From NCBI GenBank assembly GCA_910587775.1, contig CAJUNF010000016.1:22898-28660 (forward strand): a stretch of 5,763 nucleotides of DNA, given 5' to 3'. The notes beneath the pieces were generated by a model. That model was not told where the DNA came from and did not search any database. It worked only from the letters and a program-made list of their open reading frames with translations. A program made the translations under genes and the position numbers. Positions 1 through 5,725 of this stretch are shown piece after piece. Position 1 is the stretch's first letter, and each line of letters starts with the position of its first letter. This DNA is from an uncultured Bacilli bacterium. GTDB lineage: Bacteria > Bacillota_I > Bacilli_A > RF39 > UBA660.

Positions 1-567
1 CAAAGAAGGACTTACTGTGTTTACCTTTATATTATATTTTGAAAGCTCTAATGCACAACATTTTGTTATCATTATAGTTGCTGCTTCACTAGTACAATAA
101 GCAATTGAATCTTCCATAGGTCTAGTACCAAGTCTCGAAGCAATATTTACTACTCTAGGAGCATCCGCTTTTTTCATAAGTGGAATGGATTTTTTGATAA
201 CTAGCCATCTTGCAACTACATTTACATCTAATTCATGCTTAAACTCACTAACTGTTAATTCTTCAATAGATAATATTTTATCATAAGCTGCACAATTTAC
301 TAAACCATCTAGATGATCATATTCCTGCATAATTTTATCAAACATCTCATTAATATCTTCTTCATTAGCTAAATCTGCTTTTATAAGTAAAATATTTTCT
401 TTATAATCTGATAATTCTTTCATAGTCTCTTCGGCCATTTCATCATTATGTCCATAAGTTACAATAACTTTTGCCTGATTTTCTAATAACTGTTTTGCAA
501 TTTGACGTCCTATTCCAGAAGTTGAACCTGTTACAAGTATCACTTTATCTTTAAAATTTATATTCAT
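1..567 (-). CDS. Short-chain dehydrogenase/reductase (SDR), 3' end outside window, catalytic Lys replaced by Glu
   Basis: The reading frame is open for 189 codons from ATG at 567 to the window edge; a classical SDR is about 245-250 residues, so roughly 55-60 C-terminal residues are missing. Visible SDR landmarks are the Rossmann dinucleotide motif TGSTSGIG (residues 13-20), Asp65 in KADL, NCAA (91-94), the active-site Asn116 (DVNVV), Ser144 (NIASRLG) and Tyr157, 13 residues after the Ser as in FabG. The usual YxxxK is YCTSE here, so the catalytic Lys is Glu161, and the usual PG after VNTVS is PS. Known family members reduce or oxidise carbonyl/hydroxyl groups with NAD(P)H in the cytosol; the closest resemblance is to FabG-like 3-oxoacyl-ACP reductases. 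The loss of Lys makes ordinary catalysis doubtful: this may be an unusual subfamily or a damaged enzyme. The start follows GGTGG and lies 30 bases after the upstream gene's stop, suggesting co-transcription. The family call is secure; the substrate is unknown. Confidence 0.9.
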   Translation of the reverse strand, partial: MNINFKDKVILVTGSTSGIGRQIAKQLLENQAKVIVTYGHNDEMAEETMKELSDYKENILLIKADLANEEDINEMFDKIMQEYDHLDGLVNCAAYDKILSIEELTVSEFKHELDVNVVARWLVIKKSIPLMKKADAPRVVNIASRLGTRPMEDSIAYCTSEAATIMITKCCALELSKYNIKVNTVSPSL

Positions 568-597
568 TTTAAACCACCATTTCTCTTTTATTATAGC

Positions 598-1143
598 CTA
601 ATCCATATCAAGTTTTAAAGATAATGTTTTAATGTTATTTTGTTCATCCGCTTTTATAATTCTTTCAGACACACGATTAGTCATTAAAATAAGTTCTGTT
701 AAATTCATACTTTTACAATATTGAATTTGATCTAAACATTCTTTTGGAACAACTCTATATTTTTTCCATCCCTTTAATACTTCATTATTTAAAAGAAAAA
801 AACTAGAACAAGTAATATAAGAATAAACATCATCTTCTAAATGACCTGAAAACTTAATAATGATATTATATCCATCATCTTTTGTTTCATCATATTGGAT
901 CACATCCACTTGCTCATACTTAGTACCATCTTTATAAAATCTATAAATGCTCCACCATTTAGCATTTGTAATTTTTATAAATACTATTTGTACTGATTCA
1001 TTAAAAGAGATTATATTTATTTCTCCATTATCTTGTTCTACAATTTCTGTTTCTATTGTATAGTTTTTAAATTGTTTTAAATACTCCAATACCAATTTTA
1101 CTTCTAATAAAGATGCATCAAACTTTTTTATAAAATCTTCCAT
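598..1143 (-). CDS. Hypothetical protein, 181 residues, no recognised family
   Basis: The ORF is complete, ATG to TAG, with GGGGAAAG a few bases before the start. I do not recognise the family. The protein looks cytosolic: no signal peptide or membrane segment is visible. It begins with an amphipathic helical stretch (about residues 1-28), continues with alternating hydrophobic/polar strand-like segments (about 29-70 and 92-118), including the aromatic run KWWSIYRFY (62-70), and ends with a helical region (about 134-165). There are three cysteines (112, 136, 143) but no metal-binding spacing or catalytic motif. It sits 43 bases after a 26-residue peptide gene and 30 bases before an SDR gene on the same strand, so the three are probably one operon. 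A partner, carrier or immunity-type protein for the peptide is possible but is only inferred from position. Its AT-rich, lysine-rich composition matches its neighbours. Confidence 0.8.
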   Translation of the reverse strand: MEDFIKKFDASLLEVKLVLEYLKQFKNYTIETEIVEQDNGEINIISFNESVQIVFIKITNAKWWSIYRFYKDGTKYEQVDVIQYDETKDDGYNIIIKFSGHLEDDVYSYITCSSFFLLNNEVLKGWKKYRVVPKECLDQIQYCKSMNLTELILMTNRVSERIIKADEQNNIKTLSLKLDMD

Positions 1144-1186
1144 TAACTTTCCCCACTATTACAAATATAATCTATCATTTTAAAAA

Positions 1187-1267
1187 TCAATTTAAACTTT
1201 CTCTTTTACTTGGAATATCTTGAAGCTCAAAACGATATTTTTGTCCATTTTGATTTACTTCTTCCAT
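1187..1267 (-). CDS. Small peptide gene, 26 residues, first gene of a likely three-gene operon
   Basis: ATG at 1267 opens 26 codons closed by TGA at 1189-1187. The case for a real gene is its signals: a near-perfect AAAGGAGA Shine-Dalgarno 9 bases before the ATG and a consensus extended -10 (TGTTATAAT) just upstream, giving a leader of about 20 bases. The peptide begins MEEVNQNG, has KYRFELQD in the middle, and ends KRESLN. It is hydrophilic, with no cysteine, no glycine-glycine cleavage site and no hydrophobic signal or membrane segment. The next gene starts 43 bases downstream. It could be a precursor for a modified peptide, a signalling or regulatory peptide, or a translated leader; I recognise no family. 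The frame does not stay coding after the stop, so it is not simply the front of a longer broken gene within the next hundred bases. Confidence 0.6.
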   Translation of the reverse strand: MEEVNQNGQKYRFELQDIPSKRESLN

Positions 1268-1275
1268 TATATTTT

Positions 1276-1283
1276 TCTCCTTT
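1276..1283 (-). promoter_or_regulatory. Strong ribosome binding site (AAAGGAGA) of the 26-residue peptide
   Basis: The minus strand reads AAAGGAGA, closely matching the anti-Shine-Dalgarno consensus, with 9 bases between its last core G and the ATG at 1267. It is the best such site in the window and is the main reason for calling the short ORF a gene. Confidence 0.75.
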
Positions 1284-1291
1284 ATATTTCT

Positions 1292-1300
1292 ATTATAACA
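1292..1300 (-). promoter_or_regulatory. Extended -10 promoter upstream of the peptide/181-residue protein/SDR operon
   Basis: The minus strand reads TGTTATAAT: a perfect TATAAT with the TGn extension. Transcription would start near 1285, about 20 bases before the peptide ATG. No convincing -35 box lies 17 bases further up, which is tolerated with an extended -10. Confidence 0.6.
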
Positions 1301-1308
1301 TTAATCAA

Positions 1309-1338
1309 ATTTTAATATTTATAAAATAAAAATCTCAA
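1309..1338 (-). promoter_or_regulatory. Second candidate vegetative promoter (TTGAGA-18-TAAAAT)
   Basis: On the minus strand TTGAGA (1338-1333) is separated by 18 bases from TAAAAT (1314-1309), each one mismatch from the sigma-A consensus. It would start transcripts slightly upstream of the extended -10 site at 1292-1300. AT-rich DNA yields such matches by chance, so this is weaker than that site. Confidence 0.35.
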
Positions 1339-1361
1339 ACAAAAAAATTCAAGCTTGCTTA

Positions 1362-3056
1362 CTATTCACTTAAAATTTCTGTTTCATATAATTTTTTATA
1401 AGTTTTATTCTTAGAAAGTAAAGCTTTATGAGTTCCTGAATCTACAATTTTACCATCCTCTAGTAACATGATTTTATCTGAATTTACTATAGTAGATAAA
1501 CGATGCGCAATAATCAATATAGTATATTTATCTTTCATATTATTTATAGCTTGTTGAATATACTTTTGTGTCTCATTATCTAAAGCTGAGGTAGCTTCAT
1601 CAAATAAAATAATTTTTGTATCTTGAATAAAAGCCCTTGCAATGGCAATTCTTTGTCTTTGACCTCCTGATAAAGTTATCCCACCTTCACCAACAACTGT
1701 ATCATATCCATCTGGCAAAGTTCTAATGAATTCATCTATACATGCTAATTTACATGCTTCAAATATTTCTGAATCGCTAACATTCTTTTTTACTAATTTA
1801 AAATTATCTCGTATGCTCATATTAAAGATATAAGGACTTTGACTAATTATTGTTATATTATTTCTTATAGAACTTTCATCTAAAGTACTAATATCTTTCC
1901 CATCTAAAAAAATATTACCTGAATTGACATCATATAATTTACATAAAAGTGAAAATAATGTTGACTTGCCTGCTTCACTTTTTCCAACAAAAGCTACAGT
2001 TTCATTTGCATTTATTTTAAAACTCATTCCTTTTAAAACTTCATGATTCTCATAGCCAAAATAAACATCTTTAAATTCAAAATTACCTTTTATTTTTTCA
2101 ATATGCTCATTACCAAAAATCTCTTTTTTAAACTCTTTATTATCTAACAAAGAAAATACATGATCACAAGATAAATTAAATCCTTTTATTTCTTGCAATA
2201 AATTTCCAACATTTTTCATTAAATTTCCAAAAACACGTGAACGATAATTATATAAAACTAATGCAGAAGCAACAGATAAATAATTATGTGACATAAGACC
2301 AATAAATAATAAAATTAACAATATTTCACATAAATCGTATACAACATCAATAATGCAATTATAATTAATTTCTGTATTACGCAAAGCAAATTGACTATAG
2401 GTTAAATTATCAATGTTTTCATCAATTTCTTCAACAAAAGATTCTTTTGCATAAAGCATCTTTATATCTCGAATACCTCGCACCAATTCCCCAGTTAAGC
2501 TATTTGTTTTTTCTCTTTGCTTACGATACTTTTTATCCTCTTCATTCATTTTTCTTATCTTTAACAAATGTAATGATATGAGTAATATTGAACAAACTAA
2601 AAAATAGCAAAAGACAATTTTACTAACAATAAAAATTGCTACATAAATTCCTATATCTGTTAAAATCCATGTAAGATATCCCATTCCCATTGTAAATATT
2701 TTTGACATATCATCTGTATCATTATTAATTCTTTCGATAAAAGTTCCACTACCATTTTTATCAATAGAGAATAATTCAATCTTTAAAATTTCACGAGCGA
2801 CATTTATTTGAATATTTTTTTATATAACAGTTGTAAAATCACACAAAAACGACATTCCAAAACAAATAAGAGCAGCAATTAAAAGTTCTGTATATCAAGA
2901 TAATGATAATGCTACCAATTGTTTTGCAGTTATAATAGGATAAATGATATTAATTATAATATTAGATATAGATATTATAGTAAATATAACTAAATTCTTC
3001 TTATAATTTTTTCCATATTTATAAACTCTTTTTATATTATTTATTGTTTCTTTCAT
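1362..3056 (-). pseudogene. ABC exporter (transmembrane domain plus ATPase), broken by two in-frame stop codons
   Basis: Read from ATG at 3056 (MKETINN), one frame runs 564 codons to TAG at 1364-1362, the normal length of a type IV (MsbA/LmrA-like) ABC exporter half-transporter. Two stops interrupt it without shifting frame: TGA at codon 54 (2897-2895) and TAA at codon 79 (2822-2820). Homology-like sequence continues across both: hydrophobic TM1 (about codons 20-46), TM2 (about 55-78), then GSGTFIERINNDT typical of these proteins, further membrane segments, and the ATPase. In the 448-codon open part from 2708, Walker A is GKSEAGKS (242-249), Q-loop Q290, signature LSGGQ (346-350), Walker B IILFDEA with catalytic Glu371, and H-loop His402. 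Walker A has Glu245 where Gly is usual. The ATG at 2708 has no ribosome binding site and would lack TM1-2, so a working truncated product is unlikely. Exporters of this kind move drugs, lipids or peptides; the substrate is unknown. The gene starts 43 bases after the Nudix gene. Confidence 0.85.
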
Positions 3057-3099
3057 AATGATCATCTCTACTTCAACTATAAAAATTTTCTTCAAAGTA

Positions 3100-3540
3100 C
3101 TACTTATTTTTAAATCTTTGAATATATTCTTTTAAAATATAATTTTGCCATTCTATGTACATTTTTCCAATATAATCTTCTGGATTAATCCACATTAAAT
3201 TATGATCTTTTTCTATAGGATCAGTCATTTTTTTATCAAGATAAGCAATATATATATTCGCAATTACTTCTAAATATCCATGTCCTTCCGCAAATAAAAA
3301 AGAACCGACTTTATCAAATTTTTGAATATTAGTTATTGTATATCCTAATTCTTCTACTAATTCTCTTTGCAAAGCTTCTAACTCAGTTTCATTTTTTTCT
3401 ATTCCACCACCAAAATAAAAATGATCTATTCCGTTACTTGCTATTCCAATTTTATTATCATCTTTTCTTGTGATGATAACATAAGAGCCTGGTCTTAATT
3501 TATATTGTATATTTTTTTCTTTCTTATTAACATATTTCAT
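3100..3540 (-). CDS. Nudix hydrolase, 146 residues
   Basis: Complete ATG-to-TAG ORF with a strong AAGGAAG ribosome binding site 7 bases before the start. Residues 45-67 form a canonical Nudix box (Gx5Ex7REUxEExGU): Gly45, Glu51, Arg59-Glu60, Glu63-Glu64 and Gly66, the glutamates that bind Mg2+ for pyrophosphate cleavage. It is preceded by a GGG turn (44-46) after a strand and followed by strands (about 73-100) and a C-terminal helix, the normal single-domain Nudix layout and length. Family members hydrolyse nucleoside diphosphates linked to another moiety (NTPs, oxidised nucleotides, NDP-sugars, dinucleotides); nothing here fixes the substrate. It lies upstream of the ABC exporter with 43 bases between, and downstream of a degraded ORF whose last remnant frame overlaps this ATG, so it probably belonged to a larger operon. 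It appears intact while both flanking genes are broken. Confidence 0.93.
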   Translation of the reverse strand: MKYVNKKEKNIQYKLRPGSYVIITRKDDNKIGIASNGIDHFYFGGGIEKNETELEALQRELVEELGYTITNIQKFDKVGSFLFAEGHGYLEVIANIYIAYLDKKMTDPIEKDHNLMWINPEDYIGKMYIEWQNYILKEYIQRFKNK

Positions 3541-3592
3541 ATTTTTACTTCCTTCATAAAATCAAAACGTCTTCTAGCATGCTACTAAAAAT

Positions 3593-3755
3593 TCATAACA
3601 TTATCCTAAATTTTTCTACATCATTTGGTAGTTTTCCAGCAAATTCTTTATATAATCTTAAGTCAGTATATAAACTGGTCTTTTGATAAAATTCTAATAT
3701 TTTATTGTTGATCAAATAAATCAGCCACAAAATTACCATTAAATAAAATCATCAT
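3593..3755 (-). pseudogene. Degraded, frameshifted gene remnant, possibly transglutaminase-like family
   Basis: The 318 bases between the Nudix and DUF3419-like genes hold a decayed gene. From ATG at 3755 one frame encodes about 17 residues (including ILFNGNFVADLFDQQ) and stops at TAA 3704-3702. The next frame, open from ATG 3739 for 48 codons to TGA 3595-3593, carries coding-like sequence: ILEFYQKTSLYTDL, then YKEFAGKLPNDVEKF. One extra T in the CAACAATAAAA tract would explain the break (DQQ joining KILEFY). A third frame at 3579-3537 encodes RRRFDFMKEVKI and ends in a TGA overlapping the Nudix ATG, as a translationally coupled upstream gene would. The YxKTSLYxDLxLYKEFAxxLPxD pattern recalls the N-terminus of some Bacillota transglutaminase-like proteins, but this is memory-based and weak. 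An internal deletion probably removed most of the gene. Neither ATG has a good ribosome binding site. Confidence 0.45.
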
Positions 3756-3782
3756 GCAAAACTAATTTAATTTTTCAACTAT

Positions 3783-3791
3783 ATTATATCA
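3783..3791 (-). promoter_or_regulatory. Extended -10 promoter for the remnant/Nudix/ABC exporter unit
   Basis: The minus strand reads TGATATAAT, a perfect TATAAT with the TGn extension, about 70 bases after the DUF3419-like stop codon. The start of transcription would be near 3776, about 20 bases before the ATG at 3755. The -35 region is weak (TTAAAA at about 18 bases). Confidence 0.5.
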
Positions 3792-3858
3792 GAAGTTTTT
3801 TACATATTTTAATATATAACATAAACATTCCCATTTTTTATTGATTTAAGAATTCAAA

Positions 3859-4761
3859 CTATTTTAAAGAAAGCCTACGTTCTAAATAATAACCCTCTCC
3901 TGTATTTTTAAATATTGGATTTATAACAGGATAAATATTATTAATACCTATATCTTCTCTAGTTATAGGAAGCTTTCCAATTGGATATTGCTCATTTATC
4001 TTATAAAGATAATTAATAAGCATTCCACCTGAATTGAGTTTTTTCTTATAACTGGTTATGAACTCTTGATACTCTTTAAGTCCAAATTTTGGATTTATAA
4101 AAGAAAAATAATCACCAATATTTGATAAAAGAATAATATCATAAGTTGAAGATAACCTTTCTGAAAAAGAAAGAGCATCTGCAAAAGTAATATTAACATT
4201 TACATCATTTATAAATTTTTGAAGTTTTTTATAGGACTCTTCATTAGCCAAATAATTATTACGAGAAAAATCTTTATCACTTACACTATAAAAAAGTGAT
4301 TCAAAGCATATCATAGGATTACCATTAGAAAATTCAAGCATTTTTCTATAATATTCATAAACTTCTTCAAAAAGATAAGGTTTTACTTTTTCAATGACAT
4401 CGAAACGACTAGAAAAACTAGAATATGATGAAGTGAATATTAAATTAGCTTTTTTAAAATCTTCGAATGAAAAAATATGAAGCATTGCCTTACATAAATA
4501 ATAAACAAAATAAGTTAATTGATTTGAATCGAACGCATCAATTTCATGAACACCACTAAAAATAAGATTAAATACCTGATCTCCACCAGATAAAATGGTT
4601 AAAGCTTTATTTTTCTCAAACTCATGTGCTTCCAAATAATCCTTAATACATTCTGAGGTTACAAAATAAGTACTAGCATAATCTTTAAATCCCTGAAAAT
4701 TATATACTCCATAAATAATATCTTTACTTGCACGTAATGCTTTTTCTAAATCAACGCTCAT
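3859..4761 (-). CDS. DUF3419-like SAM-dependent protein, candidate 3-amino-3-carboxypropyl transferase
   Basis: Complete 300-residue ORF, ATG to TAG, with AAGGGGG 8 bases before the start. The fold signals are those of a Rossmann SAM-binding protein of the DUF3419/BtaA type rather than a classical methyltransferase: motif I is LSGGDQVFNLI (57-67), followed by the strand end HEIDAFDSNQ (72-81), where Asp78 and Asn80 match the DxN ribose-binding pattern. YLANEE (170-175) and the aspartate in FADAL (193-197) precede DIILLSNIGDY (208-218), and LNSGGML (242-248) forms the late Gly turn. Known DUF3419 relatives such as BtaA move the aminobutyrate group of SAM to an acceptor (diacylglycerol in betaine-lipid synthesis); this protein is shorter than BtaA and its acceptor cannot be read from sequence. 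No membrane segment or signal is seen. It appears to have its own promoter, with a perfect palindrome between the -10 and the start codon. The upstream gene is a racemase remnant. Family call moderate, reaction inferred. Confidence 0.7.
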   Translation of the reverse strand: MSVDLEKALRASKDIIYGVYNFQGFKDYASTYFVTSECIKDYLEAHEFEKNKALTILSGGDQVFNLIFSGVHEIDAFDSNQLTYFVYYLCKAMLHIFSFEDFKKANLIFTSSYSSFSSRFDVIEKVKPYLFEEVYEYYRKMLEFSNGNPMICFESLFYSVSDKDFSRNNYLANEESYKKLQKFINDVNVNITFADALSFSERLSSTYDIILLSNIGDYFSFINPKFGLKEYQEFITSYKKKLNSGGMLINYLYKINEQYPIGKLPITREDIGINNIYPVINPIFKNTGEGYYLERRLSLK

Positions 4762-4763
4762 AT

Positions 4764-4791
4764 AAATAGCCCCCTTAATTAGTGGCTATTT
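4764..4791 (-). promoter_or_regulatory. Perfect 8-bp inverted repeat in the DUF3419-like gene's control region, likely operator
   Basis: On the minus strand AAATAGCC (4791-4784) and GGCTATTT (4771-4764) are exact inverted repeats separated by 12 bases. The left arm overlaps the end of the putative -10 (TGTTAAAAT). The Shine-Dalgarno AAGGGGG lies at 4776-4770, across the loop and right arm, and the ATG follows two bases after the right arm. With a start of transcription near 4781, the transcript would contain only the right arm, which favours a dimeric repressor's operator over an RNA hairpin. If transcription starts upstream, the same sequence could fold and hide the ribosome binding site. 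Confidence 0.55.
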
Positions 4792-4796
4792 TAACA
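4788..4796 (-). promoter_or_regulatory. Extended -10 promoter of the DUF3419-like gene
   Basis: The minus strand reads TGTTAAAAT, one base from TGTTATAAT, placed about 27 bases before the ATG at 4761. The -35 region has no good match. It shares its last bases with the left arm of the palindrome. Confidence 0.4.
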
Positions 4797-4922
4797 TATT
4801 TATTTTTCAAAATCATTTCTTTTTATTATATTTTTTTGATGCAGTTCATTTTTATACTACAAGAAAAGTTCAAGTAACGATCAATCTAGCATATTTAGTT
4901 AATATTCAAACACTAATTTGAT

Positions 4923-5725
4923 TTATACATATATTCTAGGTACTCTTTTGCCCACACTACATAATACTTCATAAACAATAGTATCTAATTGTTGTGCTAT
5001 TTCTTCGATTTGTTCTTTGTTTTTTATAATTACGACTTTATCAAAAACTTTAACATTATCATCTACCTTAACAAAAATCATATCCATACAAATATTTCCT
5101 ATTATCTGATAAGAATTATCGTTTATAAAGACATTTCTGCCTGTATTTTTACGAATTATTCCATCTGCATATCCAATAGGTATTACAGCAATTTTTTCTT
5201 TTTCTTTAGCTTTATACATTGCATTATATCCAACAGTATCATTTGCCTCTAAAGTATTAATTTGTATTATATTACTATATAATTTAAAAGTTGATTTTAA
5301 ATTTAAATCTATATCTGTACTAAAACCATACATAATTATTCCTAATCTGCAACCATTAACATATTCTAGCTTTTCATAACCAGTTAATGCATCACTTGCT
5401 TGAATATGAACAATTTTAATTTTTGTTAAATCTATATCGGCAGTAATATTTTCAAATTTTCTAAACTGTTTATTTGTCAATAAAGAATCGTTTGATGTAT
5501 GAATATGAGAATAAATTCCTTCTATATTGATATTATTTTGAATTAATTTTAGATAAACTTCATTAAATTCTTCTTTTGTTGAGACACCCAAGCGATTCAT
5601 TCCTGTATTGATTTTAATATGAACTTTAGCACCCTTTAATTTTTTAATATCAATAGAGTTTAAATATTCCTTATTTACTATAGATAATGTAATATCATTT
5701 TTATACCAATTTCAACTATTTTCAT
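4923..5725 (-). pseudogene. alr: Alanine/amino-acid racemase remnant lacking the PLP-lysine region
   Basis: The frame is open from just after a TGA (5714-5712) to TAA at 4925-4923, 262 codons, against about 370-390 for a complete alanine racemase. It begins inside the protein (NDITLSIVNKEYL) and contains INTGMNRLG, GIYSHIHTSND, HIQASDALTGY, RLGIIMYGF, the second catalytic Tyr in VGYNAMYKA, PIGYADG, CMDM and a C-terminal YEVLCSVGKRVPRIY, the normal order for Alr/VanT-type fold III enzymes. The N-terminal part of the barrel with the Lys that binds PLP is absent and the upstream frame has stops. A start-like ATG at 5725 (MKIVEIG), 10 bases after AAGGAAG, opens only 15 codons in another frame. 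It looks like the true gene start joined to the middle by an internal deletion of roughly 280-300 bases, an inference. The ATG at 5600 lies inside the conserved INTGMNRLG motif and is not a genuine start. A working racemase needs both Lys and Tyr, so this copy should be inactive. Confidence 0.85.

Noticed and set aside
590..618. Internal promoter for the SDR (TTAAAA-17-TATAAT)
   Set aside because: The -10 is perfect but the -35 is poor and has no TG extension; in such AT-rich DNA this is expected by chance, and close spacing favours co-transcription from the peptide promoter.
1187..1267. Microcin C-type precursor, because the peptide ends in Asn
   Set aside because: A C-terminal Asn alone is weak evidence; no ThiF/E1-like adenylating enzyme (MccB) is present in the window and the peptide is longer than the classical heptapeptide.
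1341..1364. Intrinsic terminator after the ABC exporter (CAAGCTTG followed by a T run)
   Set aside because: On the minus strand the palindrome CAAGCTTG has no loop, and the alternative AAGC/GCTT stem leaves only two loop bases, so a stable hairpin before the T run is not credible.
2820..2897. Alternative genetic code (TGA as Trp) to explain the exporter stop
   Set aside because: A TAA in the same gene would remain unexplained, TGG is used for Trp in the exporter and other genes, and TGA closes the 26-residue peptide gene.
2709..3095. Separate small membrane protein of 66 residues starting with TTG at 3095
   Set aside because: It is the N-terminal part of the ABC exporter, in the same frame as the rest of the gene and ended only by the premature TGA; the better start is ATG at 3056.
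4797..4922. Terminator or RNA gene between the racemase remnant and the DUF3419-like gene
   Set aside because: Only weak AT stems (TTAGT/ACTAA) without a T run are present; no tRNA-like or riboswitch-like structure is visible.
4989..5252. 87-codon ORF on the plus strand
   Set aside because: It lies entirely antisense to the racemase remnant, has a low-complexity Phe/Tyr/Ile-rich composition typical of the reverse of AT-rich coding DNA, and has no ribosome binding site.
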